DNA of 64,000 nt from assembly GCA_050251715.1 (NCBI GenBank), contig JBFWMG010000006.1, positions 92,854-156,853 of the forward strand, read 5' to 3'. Below the pieces are notes generated by a model. It did not search any database and was not told the origin of the DNA. It worked only from the letters and a program-made list of their open reading frames with translations. The number at the start of each line of letters is the position of its first letter. Positions within the stretch are counted from its first letter, which is position 1. The position numbers and the translations under genes were made by a program. Below, piece after piece: positions 7,468 to 16,808 of the stretch. This DNA is from JBFWMG01 sp050251715 (GTDB lineage: Bacteria; Desulfobacterota; Desulfovibrionia; Desulfovibrionales; Desulfovibrionaceae).

Positions 7468-9561
7468 CTACCAGGCCGCCGCCACGGTGGATTCCTTGAT
7501 ACGGGGCCGCTGCGCGAGATACAGGACGCCCAGCAGCGCCGCGCCGCCAAGGCAGACCCAGTACCGCTGGTCATGGGGCATGCCCAGCCACTGGGCAATG
7601 AGGTCCGGGCGCAGCATGATGAGCGCCACGCACAGGAAGAACGGGATCTCCCATATCTTGTTGCGCGCGACGAACCACCCCTGCGTGGCCGAGGCAAAGG
7701 CGAAATTGCCCATGCATGCGGTCACGAAGATGAGCCCGATCTGCCACCAGCTGTCCACATGATGCAGGATGAGGTCGGAATTGAAGATGAACATGAACGG
7801 CAGAATGGCCGTGCGGATGTCGTACATGAACCCCTGCATGCCCGTGGCTATGGGAGGCGCCTCGGCAATGGCCGCGGCCGCATAGGCGGCCAGCCCCACG
7901 GGCGGGGTGTCGTCCGCCAGGATGCCGAAGAAGAAGCAGAACAGGTGCGCCGACATGATGGGCACGATGAAATTGTAGTTGGCGCCGATGTGCACGATGG
8001 CCGGGGCCGTGAGCGAGGCCATGACGATGTACGTGGCCGTGGTGGGCAGGCCCATGCCGATGATGAGGCTGGCAAAGGCCGTGATGACCAGCATCAGATA
8101 GATGTTGCCCATGGACAAGAGGTCGATGATCTGGGTGATGAGCCCGCCCAGGCCCATGGCCACCACGCCCACGATGATGCCCGCGCTGGCCGTGGCCATG
8201 GCCACGCCCGCCATGTTGCGCGCGCCGTCGGCCATGGAGATGAACACGTCCCTCACCCCGTCCATGACCGCGCCCTCCTTGGGCCGCATGCCCAGATGCG
8301 CCCGTATGGGCTGCTGCACCAGCATGAGCACGATCAGGATGCAGATGGCCCGGAAGGCGGACATTTCCGGCGAATGGCGCAGCACCACCAACTCATACAA
8401 CAACTGCACCAGGGGGATGAGATAATGCAGGCCGGACATGAGGGTCTTGAACAGGGGGGGGAGTTCTTCGCGGGGCAGGCCGCGCAGGCCCAGCTTGCTG
8501 GCCTCGATGTGGGAGATCCAGAGCAGCGTGGCGTAGGACGCGAACGCGGGGATGGCCGCCGCCTTGCATACCTCGATGTAGGGCACGTTGACGTACTCGG
8601 CGATGATGAAGGCCGCCGCGCCCATGATGGGCGGGGCAAGCTGGCCGTCAATGGAGGCCGCCACCTCGATGGCCGCCGCCTTGGTGGCGGGATAGCCGAC
8701 CTTCTTCATGAGCGGAATGGTGAAGGTGCCCGTGGTCACCACGTTGGCGATGGAGGAGCCGGAGACCATGCCCGTGAGACCGGAACCCAGTATGGCCGCC
8801 TTGGCCGGGCCGCCCTTGAAGCCGCCCAGAATCGACAGCGCCACCTTGATGAAATATTGCCCCGCGCCCGCCCGTTCCAGCATGGTGCCAAACAGCACGA
8901 ACAGGAAGACGATGGTGGCGGAAACGTCCAGCGGGATGCCGTAGATGCCCTCGCTGGTCATGGACATCTGGCTGACGAACCGGTTGAGCGACACGCCCTT
9001 GAAGGCGATGACCGAGGGCATGTACGGCCCGAAAAACGCATAGCCGACGAATCCCAGCGCGATGATGGGCAACGCCGGGCCAATGACGCGGCGGGTGGCG
9101 TCCATGAGCGTGACCAGCAGGACAAGGCCGATGACGATGTCCCGGGTGAGCAGGTCGCCACCGCTGCGCATGTTCACGCCGTAGTAGTCGAAGACGACGT
9201 ACAGCGCGGCGGCCGCCGCCACAACGCCCATGACGATGTCCAGAATGTTGATCCGGCCGAACACGAGCAAAAAACGCAGATCCGGCCTCCACTTGGGCAG
9301 GAACTTGGACATGGGGATGTTCAGATAGACAAGCAGGAGGGCAAACGCCAGGTGAACGGCCCGGATATACGTATGGTCAAGGGTCAGCCAACTGGCCGTG
9401 GACATCTGGAAAAGCGACCAGGAAAGGGCGATGCCGATGGTTATCTTCCGGTGCAGGCCCGTGCCTGCCCAGCCCACGCCTCCTTCGGCTTCGGCGAGTT
9501 GCCGGGCATACTCCAGCCCTGTTTTTTCCCCTGCCCCTTCGCGAGTCTTGTCTTGATCCAT
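7468..9561 (-). CDS. TRAP transporter fused permease (TAXI type)
   Basis: This is the inner-membrane component of a tripartite ATP-independent periplasmic transporter in which small and large permease subunits are fused. The product is about 697 residues with many hydrophobic helices. Large-subunit signatures include GLTGMVSGSSIANVVTTGTF, AASIDGQLAPPIMGAAAFI and IGMGLPTTATYIVMASLTAP. I place the start at ATG 9561 (MDQDKTREG); a longer frame to 9633 exists, and no strong ribosome-binding site distinguishes them. It follows the TAXI binding-protein gene on the same strand, separated by a hairpin that probably lowers permease expression relative to the binding protein. Substrates of TAXI systems are usually organic acids or glutamate; the neighbouring glutamate dehydrogenase is suggestive only. 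Confidence 0.9.
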   Translation of the reverse strand: MDQDKTREGAGEKTGLEYARQLAEAEGGVGWAGTGLHRKITIGIALSWSLFQMSTASWLTLDHTYIRAVHLAFALLLVYLNIPMSKFLPKWRPDLRFLLVFGRINILDIVMGVVAAAAALYVVFDYYGVNMRSGGDLLTRDIVIGLVLLVTLMDATRRVIGPALPIIALGFVGYAFFGPYMPSVIAFKGVSLNRFVSQMSMTSEGIYGIPLDVSATIVFLFVLFGTMLERAGAGQYFIKVALSILGGFKGGPAKAAILGSGLTGMVSGSSIANVVTTGTFTIPLMKKVGYPATKAAAIEVAASIDGQLAPPIMGAAAFIIAEYVNVPYIEVCKAAAIPAFASYATLLWISHIEASKLGLRGLPREELPPLFKTLMSGLHYLIPLVQLLYELVVLRHSPEMSAFRAICILIVLMLVQQPIRAHLGMRPKEGAVMDGVRDVFISMADGARNMAGVAMATASAGIIVGVVAMGLGGLITQIIDLLSMGNIYLMLVITAFASLIIGMGLPTTATYIVMASLTAPAIVHIGANYNFIVPIMSAHLFCFFFGILADDTPPVGLAAYAAAAIAEAPPIATGMQGFMYDIRTAILPFMFIFNSDLILHHVDSWWQIGLIFVTACMGNFAFASATQGWFVARNKIWEIPFFLCVALIMLRPDLIAQWLGMPHDQRYWVCLGGAALLGVLYLAQRPRIKESTVAAAW

Positions 9562-9636
9562 TGTGCTACAACCTATGGGAATAAAGGTAACAAATAAAAA
9601 ACGAGCACCATCTCGCACGGTGCCGGCGATCACAAC

Positions 9637-9671
9637 AAAAAAGGCCGGGCGGGCCTAGACTCGCCCGGCCT
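9637..9671 (-). terminator. Intercistronic hairpin-T-run between TAXI binding protein and permease
   Basis: The stem CAGGCCGGGCG/CGCCCGGCCT is followed by T residues on the minus strand (A-run 9637-9642). It lies between the binding-protein stop and the permease start. It probably acts as a partial terminator that keeps the binding protein in excess. Confidence 0.7.
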
Positions 9672-9687
9672 GATGAAAACGCCGGAC

Positions 9688-10692
9688 CTACATGAGGCCC
9701 GCTTCCTTGTAGTACTTCATGGCGCCAGGATGGATAGGCGCGGACAGGCCTTCGAGCATGCTTTCCTTGGTCAGCACTTCAAAGGCGGGGTGCAGCGCCT
9801 TGAACGCGTCGAAGTTCTCAAACACTTCCTTGGTGATGGCGTACACCACGTCGTCCGGAACCTTGGCCGAGGTGACCAGGGTGGCCTTCACGCCAAAGGT
9901 CTTCACGTCGCCTTCATTGGTGGCGGAGGGATAGAAGGACTTGGGGATGATCGCCTTGGCGTAGAACGGATTGTCGGCGATCATCTTGTCCACGCCCGGG
10001 CCTTCGATGTCGATGAAGCGGGTCAGGCGTTTGCCGGCCGTGGCTTCCTTGTACGCGCCGCTGGGATGGCCCACGGTGTAGAAGAAGCCGTCCAGACGAC
10101 CGTCCTGCAGCAGGCTGGGCGCCTCGGCGGGCTTGACGGACTCGGCGGTGAGGTCGGTTTCGGCAAGGCCGGCGGTGGCCAGGGCGTCGATGGAGTTCAG
10201 GCGGGTGCCGGAACCAAAGTTGCCGATGTTGATGACCTTGCCCTTGAGGTCGGCAATGGCCTTGATGCCGGTGTCATCGGCAACCAGCAGGGTGATGGCT
10301 TCGGGATGGATGCTGAACACGGCGCGCAGGTCGGCCTGGGCTCCCTTGTCCTTCCACTCGTCGGTGCCCTTCACGGCCTGGTACTGGCGGTCGGACTGGG
10401 TCACGCCGAAGTCGAGGTCGCCGGCCATGACGGCGTTGATGTTGAATACGGAACCGCCGGTGGACTCAACCGTGCAGCGCAGGTTGTAGGCGTCTTTCTT
10501 GGTGTTCACGGTTTTGCAGATGGCGCCGCCGGTGGGATAGTACACGCCGGTGATGCCGCCGGTGCCAATGGTCACGAAGCGGGTTTTGGAGGCCGGAGCG
10601 GCGGCGGTTTTTTCCTTGGGCTCCTCCTGCGAGCAGGCCACCAGACCGATGGTCAGTAGAACGAGCAATACGAACAGTCCCTTCTTCATCAT
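9688..10692 (-). CDS. TAXI-family TRAP transporter solute-binding lipoprotein
   Basis: This 334-residue extracytoplasmic solute-receptor captures the substrate for the adjacent fused TRAP permease. The N-terminus MMKKGLFVLLVLLTIGLVAC is a lipoprotein signal with the lipobox ending at Cys20, so the protein should be anchored to the membrane. TAXI-family sequences include VTIGTGGITGVYYPTGGAIC, AVMAGDLDFGVTQSD and INIGNFGSGTRLNS. The ATG at 10692 has AAGGAG at good spacing; the longer frame upstream lacks both a signal peptide and family similarity. The gene is transcribed away from glutamate dehydrogenase across a 512-bp intergenic region. Confidence 0.93.
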   Translation of the reverse strand: MMKKGLFVLLVLLTIGLVACSQEEPKEKTAAAPASKTRFVTIGTGGITGVYYPTGGAICKTVNTKKDAYNLRCTVESTGGSVFNINAVMAGDLDFGVTQSDRQYQAVKGTDEWKDKGAQADLRAVFSIHPEAITLLVADDTGIKAIADLKGKVINIGNFGSGTRLNSIDALATAGLAETDLTAESVKPAEAPSLLQDGRLDGFFYTVGHPSGAYKEATAGKRLTRFIDIEGPGVDKMIADNPFYAKAIIPKSFYPSATNEGDVKTFGVKATLVTSAKVPDDVVYAITKEVFENFDAFKALHPAFEVLTKESMLEGLSAPIHPGAMKYYKEAGLM

Positions 10693-11204
10693 AACTTTTC
10701 TCTCCTTGCGATACCTGCTGAAGTTGGCCCGCGACCGGGCAATGCAACACGGCCCGAACACCCTGAAGCGCCCCTCTCCCCCAAGCCGACCGCTCTTGCC
10801 AACAGCGCACGCGCCGTTCGGTCCGGGATACATGGGACGCCCTTCCATTGATGTCTGCCTCTCACCCGCTGCGGGGCAGTGGACAGCGTCAAAAAAAACG
10901 CCATCGGCCGCCACGCGGGGGGTAAGCCTGCATTTCCGTTATAACATTCCGATATGTTGGAAAAACAAGTGTGCTGTCATGCTTTACCAGATTTAAAAGG
11001 AAACTGTCAACGCGGCCATAAAACGGCATGAACCTTTATCAAGGGAACCACATACCACGAGTTCCGCGCCTTTGCAGCCCCCCATGGCGCGGCCAGATGC
11101 GATACATCACCCTCAATGAGGCCGCAAGTATGCTTCAGGGCTTTCGTTTTTGTATTAAATGGAATATGTTGGAGCCATACATAACCATTTCCAGGAGACA
11201 GCTC
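10693..11204. other. Divergent intergenic region between TAXI binding protein and glutamate dehydrogenase
   Basis: No gene is evident. The middle (about 10930-11170) is clearly richer in A+T than its surroundings, with segments such as CCGATATGTTGGAAAAAC and GTTTTTGTATTAAATGG. This is where promoters for the two divergent genes would be expected. I see no palindrome or riboswitch-like structure strong enough to name. Confidence 0.4.
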
Positions 11205-14186
11205 ATGCCTGACGACCATCATTCCCATACCGCTACCGTGCTCCAGGAGCTCACCTCCCACTTTGGGGAAGAGGCGGAAAAGATCGTACCCTGGTTCCTG
11301 GCCAACATGCCCGAGTACTATTTCCGCACCCACACCATCGACGATCAGGCCCGCCATCTGCACGCCATCGTGTCCGGCCAAGTAACCACCCACAACCAGA
11401 CCGTGGCGCTCAAAAACGCCACCACGGGCCAGGTGACGTACCTCTCGCCCGGCGACGAGGCAGCGGACCTGCTGGAGACGCTGCGCCACCACAGCCGCAC
11501 CGACATCGACGTGTCCAACGCCTACACCACCAAGGACAAGACCCTGCGTCTGCACACCATCCTGCTTGCCCCGCAGCCTCGGGCCAACCCCGAATCCCCG
11601 GCCTTCGCACAGGCCGAGGCCACCATGCGCGACACAGGGCTGGTCGCGCCGGACGACGCCGAGGCCTTTCGCGCCTTCCTTGCCGGAACATCAGACGCCT
11701 ACGTGCGGCACTTCGACCCCGACCGCGCCGCGCGTCACTTCCGGCTGGCCCGCGCGCTCCTGTGCCGCCCCTGCTGCGAAGACGTCCTGGTCGAACTGGA
11801 AGAGGCCAATCCGGAAGAAAGCCGCATCATGCTGGCCATGACCACGCCGCCGCATTCGGGCCTCATCTACCAGATCGCCAAGATCCTCATGCGCGCCGGG
11901 CTGCGCATCACCCGCGCCTATACCGACCACCTCCAGCCCCCCGGACAGACGGACTATTCGCTGCTGACCTTCTACGCGCAACAGGACAACCGGGCCATTG
12001 CGCCCGACTCCGCCCTCTGGGCGCGCATCCATGCCGAACTGCGCCTCGTCAAATGGTTCGAAAACCATGCCCTGGAGTCCTTTGCGGACAAGGAACGCTG
12101 GCCCCTGCGCAAGGTCATGCTGCTCATGGCGGCCTGCGAGTTCTGCCACCAGTTCCTGGTCAAGGACAACCCGTGGGCCTTCACGTCCGAAAACATCACC
12201 CGCACCGTGCAGGCCAACCGCGACGCAACGGCCAAGTGCATGGACTATTTCGAGGCGCGCTTCGACCCGCGACGCGGCGGCGCGGCCGATTCCGCCACCG
12301 CCGACTGTGAACGCGCCGCACTGGACGCCGTGGCGCAGATCGAGGACAACACCGCGCGCCAGCTGTTCCGGTGCATGCTCGCCTTCATCCGCCACACCCT
12401 GCGCACCAACTACTACCTGGACGACATCTACGGCCTGGGCTTCCGGGTGGACACCGCCTTTCTGGGCGACCCGGACAGCGGCCTGCCCCAGACCGCCGCC
12501 CCCGATGCGGAAACGCCCTACGGGTTCTTCTTCTTCCACGGCCCGCTCATGCAGGGCTTCCACGTGCGCTACCGCGACATGGCGCGCGGCGGCATGCGCG
12601 TGGTGCCCACCCGCAGCCAGGAACACTTCGAAATGGAATCCAACCGCCTGTTCGACGAGGTGACCGGCCTGGCCCTGGCCCAGCAGTACAAGAACAAGGA
12701 CATTCCCGAAGGCGGCTCCAAGGCCGTGCTGCTGCTCGGCCCCCACGGCGACGTGAGCCTGGCCGTGAAAAGCGCGGTCAATTCCCTCCTCGACCTCGTG
12801 CTGCCAGGCGAAAAGGATTTTTCGCTCCCCGGCGTGGTCGACTACATCGGACGCGAGGAGATCATCTATCTTGGCCCGGACGAAAACATCGAGCCGAGCC
12901 ACATCGAATGGATCGTCCAGCGCGCCCGCATCAGGCACTACCGCTGGCCCGACGCCTTCATGAGCTCCAAGCCCGGCGCGGGCATCAACCACAAGGAATA
13001 CGGCGTCACCAGCCTGGGGGTCATCGTGTTTGTGGACGAGGTGCTGCGCATGCTCGGCATCAATCCCAAGACCACGCCCTTTACCGTGAAACTGACCGGC
13101 GGCCCGCGCGGCGACGTGGCGGGCAACGCCATGCGCCTGCTCATGCGCGACTACGGCGCCAACGCCCGCATCGTGGCCGTGAGCGACGGCCACGGCGCGG
13201 CCTACGATCCCGACGGCCTGGACCACGCCGAACTGCTGCGGCTCGTGGACGCGGAACTCGGCATCGCGGCCTTTGATCCCGCCGCCCTGCACGGCGCGCA
13301 CGCCTGCGTCATGTCCGCCCAGACCCCCGAGGGCGCCAAGTTGCGCAACACCCTGCACAACACGGCCCGGGCCGACATCTTCATCCCCTCGGGCGGCAGG
13401 CCCAACACCATCCACGAACGCAACTGGAGCCAATTCCTGGACGCGGACGGCGTTCCCACGGCCAAGGCCATCGTGGAAGGCGCGAACATCTTCATCTCGC
13501 CCCTGGCCCGCGCCAGGTTGCAGGAAAAGGGCGTGCTCATCCTGCACGGCTCGTCGGCCAACAAGACCGGCGTCATCTGCTCGTCCTACGAGATACTGGG
13601 CGGCCTGGTCATGAACGAGACGGAATTCCTGGCCATCAAGGGCCAGTACGTCACGGAGGTACTGCACATCCTCCGCCAGCGCGCGCGCGCCGAGGCGCGG
13701 GTGCTGCTGCGCGAATACGTGGGCAGCGGCGGCAAGCGCCCCCTCACCGACCTGACCATGGAACTGTCCAAGGAGATAAACCGCGCCTCCGACGCCCTGT
13801 ACGCGGCCCTGGCCGAAAAGGGCGGCAACGTGTGCGACGACCCGGCCCTGCGCGAAATGGTCCACGCCTACTGCCCGCCCGTGCTGGTGGCCCGATACGG
13901 CGACCGCATCCCCTCCCGCGTGCCCAAGCGGCACCTCAATGCGCTGGTCAGCGCCTATGTGGCCTCGCGCATCGTCTATGCCGAGGGGCTGGGCTGGCTG
14001 TCGTGGATCACCACCGTGCGTTCCCTGGACACCGTGGTCCGCGCCTACCTGGAACAGGAAAAGACCCTTGCCCTGTATGCGGCCGACGTGCGCGCCAGCA
14101 ATGTGGGGCACAACGCCGAAATCGCCCGCATCCTTGAGGACTCGGGCCGCAAGCTGCTGACCAAGGAGGCGCTGGGCCTCAAGTAG
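11205..14186 (+). CDS. Large NAD-dependent glutamate dehydrogenase
   Basis: This 993-residue enzyme of the large (about 115 kDa) GDH class catalyses oxidative deamination of glutamate to 2-oxoglutarate and ammonia. The catalytic part includes HVRYRDMARGGMRVVPTRSQ and NKDIPEGGSKAVLLL, with the substrate Lys region. The nucleotide-binding domain carries VKLTGGPRGDVAGNAMRLL and a C-terminal half ANIFISPLARARLQEKGVLI. The N-terminal about 350 residues are a regulatory extension typical of this class. The start at ATG 11205 is set by AGGAGA five bases upstream. The gene stands alone and ends in a clear terminator. A role in using glutamate as carbon and nitrogen source is inferred. Confidence 0.88.
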   Translation: MPDDHHSHTATVLQELTSHFGEEAEKIVPWFLANMPEYYFRTHTIDDQARHLHAIVSGQVTTHNQTVALKNATTGQVTYLSPGDEAADLLETLRHHSRTDIDVSNAYTTKDKTLRLHTILLAPQPRANPESPAFAQAEATMRDTGLVAPDDAEAFRAFLAGTSDAYVRHFDPDRAARHFRLARALLCRPCCEDVLVELEEANPEESRIMLAMTTPPHSGLIYQIAKILMRAGLRITRAYTDHLQPPGQTDYSLLTFYAQQDNRAIAPDSALWARIHAELRLVKWFENHALESFADKERWPLRKVMLLMAACEFCHQFLVKDNPWAFTSENITRTVQANRDATAKCMDYFEARFDPRRGGAADSATADCERAALDAVAQIEDNTARQLFRCMLAFIRHTLRTNYYLDDIYGLGFRVDTAFLGDPDSGLPQTAAPDAETPYGFFFFHGPLMQGFHVRYRDMARGGMRVVPTRSQEHFEMESNRLFDEVTGLALAQQYKNKDIPEGGSKAVLLLGPHGDVSLAVKSAVNSLLDLVLPGEKDFSLPGVVDYIGREEIIYLGPDENIEPSHIEWIVQRARIRHYRWPDAFMSSKPGAGINHKEYGVTSLGVIVFVDEVLRMLGINPKTTPFTVKLTGGPRGDVAGNAMRLLMRDYGANARIVAVSDGHGAAYDPDGLDHAELLRLVDAELGIAAFDPAALHGAHACVMSAQTPEGAKLRNTLHNTARADIFIPSGGRPNTIHERNWSQFLDADGVPTAKAIVEGANIFISPLARARLQEKGVLILHGSSANKTGVICSSYEILGGLVMNETEFLAIKGQYVTEVLHILRQRARAEARVLLREYVGSGGKRPLTDLTMELSKEINRASDALYAALAEKGGNVCDDPALREMVHAYCPPVLVARYGDRIPSRVPKRHLNALVSAYVASRIVYAEGLGWLSWITTVRSLDTVVRAYLEQEKTLALYAADVRASNVGHNAEIARILEDSGRKLLTKEALGLK

Positions 14187-14213
14187 TCATCGAATTCATG
14201 GACATTTTCACAC

Positions 14214-14241
14214 AAAAGCCCACGGCACGCCGTGGGCTTTT
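14214..14241 (+). terminator. Terminator of glutamate dehydrogenase
   Basis: A perfect inverted repeat AAAAGCCCACGGC/GCCGTGGGCTTTT has a 2-base centre and lies 27 bp past the stop. The T-run is part of the stem, so it could act in both directions. Confidence 0.8.
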
Positions 14242-14242
14242 G

Positions 14243-14705
14243 CATTGCTGACAGACCGCCATGCAGCCCTGCCGTTTTTCCACGCCTTGCTTCTTCCGGC
14301 GTCGGATGCACCGTGTGCCGCCCTCCATGCCCTCGTCCTCAGCCAAAGAAGCCGCCCGCCTGGGGATCCGGCCTGTCCAACCGTACCCACTTCCCCCTCT
14401 TTCCCCGCCAGCCGCCCGCCTGGGAAATCCGCTTGTTCCAACTGACCCCACTGCACCCTCTTTCCCTGCCAGCCGCCCGCCTGGGAAATCCGCTTGTTCC
14501 AACTGACCCCACTGCACCCTCTTTCCCTGCCAGCCGCCGGCCTGGGGACCACGCCTGTCCCAACCGTATCCTCATCCCCTATCAGCAGTTTTTGGGGAAA
14601 GAGAGAGAAGAGAGGATGGGGGTCCGGGGGAAGGAGAGAGGAGAGGGAAAACCCCTTTTTATGCTTGGAAAAAGGGGTTTTCCCTCTCCTCTCTCCTTCC
14701 CCCGG
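14243..14705 (+). repeat. Composite leader-array-hairpin element, copy 2
   Basis: The leader (about 14243-14355) begins TTGCTGACAGACCGCC and contains GCCTTGCTTCTTCCGGCGTC. Four array units start at 14356, 14416, 14477 and 14538; the second and third are identical over 61 bp. Next come CAGCAGTTTTTGGGGAAAGA and a purine-rich block. The terminal hairpin has perfect 37-nt arms (14624-14660 and 14669-14705) around the 8-nt loop ATGCTTGG. It is oriented with the upstream gene, array first and hairpin last. Confidence 0.8.
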
Positions 14706-14736
14706 TGCTTAGGCACCGCGCGGGCGCGAGCCGCCG

Positions 14737-15897
14737 TCAATCCAGGGTGCGCCGGAACCGCTTGAGGCCGATGGCGATGACCACGAGCCAGAAGACCGCG
14801 ATGGGCCACAAATGCGTCAGCGCCTCGGCAAGGCCGTTGCCCTTGAGCAGCATGCCGCGCACCAGCCGCAGATAGTGCGTGAGCGGCAGCACCGAGCCCA
14901 CGACCTGGGCCCAGCCCGGCATGCCCCGGAAAGGAAACATGAATCCCGACAACAACAACGACGGCAGGAAGAAGAAGATGGAAAGCTGCATGGCCTGCAA
15001 CTGGTTGCGCACCAGGGTGGACACCGTGACGCCCACGGTGAGGTTGGCGGCGATGAAGAACAGGGAGAGCAGGAGCAGCAGCGCCACGCTGCCATGGAAG
15101 GGCACGCCGAAGAGCCAGCGCGCCGCCCCCAGAATGAGCCCCACCTGGATGTACCCCACCAGGATGTAGGGCACGATCTTGCCGAGCATGACCTCCAGAG
15201 GCCGCACCGGCGTGGTCAGCAGGTTCTCCATGGTGCCGCGCTCGCGCTCGCGGGTGATGGCCAGGGCCGTAATCATCACCAGGGTCAAGGTCAGGATCAC
15301 GCCCATGAGGCCGGGCACGATGTTGTACTGGGTCACGGCCTCGGGATTGTATTGCGCGTGCACGCGCAGTTGCACCGGGGACTCGCCCGGCAGCAGGGCA
15401 GCGGACGGCCCCGCCAGATCGCGGGCCAAGGCCCGCGTGGCCAGCTCGCGAAACGCGGCCACGGCTCCGGACGTGGCCACCGGGTCCGTGGCGTCGGCCT
15501 CCAGCACCAGGGAGGGCCGCTCCCCGCGCAGCAGGCTGCGCCCGAATCCGGCGGGGATGGTGAGCACGAACTGCGCCTCGCCCAGATCCAGCACGGTCTT
15601 GGCCTCGGCGCGCGAGGACAGGGTACGCACGTAGTCGAAGTAGGACGAGACCTGCACCGCGGACACCAGGGAGCGCGAAAAGGCCGAATTGTCGCCCGAA
15701 AGCACGGCCAGGGGCAGATGGCGCGGGTCCGAGTTGATGGCGTAGCCAAAGAGCACGGTCTGCATGAGCGGAATGCCGATGAGCATGGCGAAGGTAAGCC
15801 GGTCGCGGCGCATCTGCACGAATTCCTTGACCACCATGGCCCAGAAACGGCGGGGCGAAAAACGCCCCACGAACGGAAGCGCATGCCACACGTTCAC
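14737..15897 (-). CDS. ABC-2 type transporter permease
   Basis: This 386-residue membrane subunit belongs to an ABC exporter related to the YbhS/YbhR and YhhJ families. An N-terminal transmembrane helix (FAMLIGIPLMQTVLFGYA) is followed by a large periplasmic domain. A cluster of five helices follows, including VILTLTLVMITALAI and the ABC-2 signature ERERGTMENLLTTPVRPLEV. Translation is taken from GTG 15897, which overlaps the ATPase stop (GTGA), implying coupling. It is the last gene of the tetR-adaptor-ATPase-permease operon. Such systems export drugs or other hydrophobic compounds; the substrate cannot be read from sequence. Confidence 0.9.
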   Translation of the reverse strand: MNVWHALPFVGRFSPRRFWAMVVKEFVQMRRDRLTFAMLIGIPLMQTVLFGYAINSDPRHLPLAVLSGDNSAFSRSLVSAVQVSSYFDYVRTLSSRAEAKTVLDLGEAQFVLTIPAGFGRSLLRGERPSLVLEADATDPVATSGAVAAFRELATRALARDLAGPSAALLPGESPVQLRVHAQYNPEAVTQYNIVPGLMGVILTLTLVMITALAITRERERGTMENLLTTPVRPLEVMLGKIVPYILVGYIQVGLILGAARWLFGVPFHGSVALLLLLSLFFIAANLTVGVTVSTLVRNQLQAMQLSIFFFLPSLLLSGFMFPFRGMPGWAQVVGSVLPLTHYLRLVRGMLLKGNGLAEALTHLWPIAVFWLVVIAIGLKRFRRTLD

Positions 15898-16808
15898 GGT
15901 TTCACCGCCTTGCGCATGAGCTGGATGAACACCTCCTCCAGACTGGTCTCGCCCGGCTCCACGATTGCGCCGGGTCCGGCGGCCTCGGTCGCGGCACGTT
16001 GCACCGCCGCCGCGTCGCGGCCCGACACATGCAGCGCATTGCCAAAGGCCACCACCTGCTCCACCCGGGGGTCGCCCTCCAGGCGGGCCTTGGCCTCGTG
16101 CGCGCCCGCCCCCTTGATGCGCCAGGTGCACAATCCGGAGTCGCGCACCAGTTCATCCGCCGTGCCCCGCGCCAGCAGATGGCCGTAGGCGATGTACGCC
16201 AGCCGGTGGCACCGCTCGGCCTCATCCATGTAATGCGTGGAAATGAGCGCGGTCACACCCTCGGCGGCCAGGGTATGCACCTGGTCCCAGAATTCCCGCC
16301 GCGCGCCGGGATCCACGCCCGCCGTGGGTTCGTCCAGCAGCAACAGGCGCGGCTCGTGCAGCATGCAGCCCGCCAGGGCAAGCCGCTGCTTCCACCCGCC
16401 CGACAGGCCGCCCGCCAGAATCCCGGCGAACCGCCCCAGCCCCATGCGCTCCATGATGGCGTCCACGACCTTGCGCGGCGACGCCACCCCATACACCGAG
16501 GCCATGAACTGGAGATTCTCCCGCACGGTCAAATCCTCGTACAGGCTGAAGCGCTGGGCCATGTAGCCCACATGCGGCTTGATGCGGTCGCCCTGGGTGC
16601 GGATGTCGTACCCCAGGCAGGTGCCGCCCCCGGCGTCGGGCCGCAGCAGGCCGCAGAGCATGCGGATGAAGGTGGTCTTGCCCGACCCGTTGGGGCCAAG
16701 AAAGCCGTAGATTTCACCCCGCTCCACACGCATGGCCAGGGCGTCCACCACCACGCGGCCATCAAAGGCCTTGGTCACGCCCGACACGTCGATGACCGCT
16801 TCAGCCAT
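15894..16808 (-). CDS. ABC transporter ATP-binding protein
   Basis: This 304-residue nucleotide-binding subunit partners the ABC-2 permease. Walker A is GPNGSGKTT, the Q-loop region is HVGYMAQRFSLYEDLTVREN, the signature is LSGGWKQR, Walker B is LLLLDEPTAGVD, and the H-loop is ALISTHYMDEAERC. The signature has Trp where Q or M is usual. The C-terminal extension is typical of drug and polysaccharide exporters. The ATG overlaps the end of the adaptor gene by 8 bp and the TGA overlaps the permease start, so the operon is tightly coupled. Confidence 0.93.
   Translation of the reverse strand: MAEAVIDVSGVTKAFDGRVVVDALAMRVERGEIYGFLGPNGSGKTTFIRMLCGLLRPDAGGGTCLGYDIRTQGDRIKPHVGYMAQRFSLYEDLTVRENLQFMASVYGVASPRKVVDAIMERMGLGRFAGILAGGLSGGWKQRLALAGCMLHEPRLLLLDEPTAGVDPGARREFWDQVHTLAAEGVTALISTHYMDEAERCHRLAYIAYGHLLARGTADELVRDSGLCTWRIKGAGAHEAKARLEGDPRVEQVVAFGNALHVSGRDAAAVQRAATEAAGPGAIVEPGETSLEEVFIQLMRKAVKP

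Larger units (their letters stand above)
14187..14736. other. Convergent intergenic region holding composite repeat copy 2
   Basis: This 550-bp gap between two convergent genes contains the glutamate dehydrogenase terminator (14214-14241). After that come the leader, array and hairpin of composite repeat copy 2. No additional gene is visible. Confidence 0.7.

Noticed and set aside
9652..9661. CTAG within the TAXI/TRAP intercistronic hairpin as a CTAG element
   Set aside because: Only the four bases match, inside the loop of an ordinary terminator; no element ends or internal hairpins are present.
14624..14705. Long hairpin read as a retron msd or DGR part
   Set aside because: No reverse transcriptase gene is visible in the window, and the element has four copies without any associated protein.
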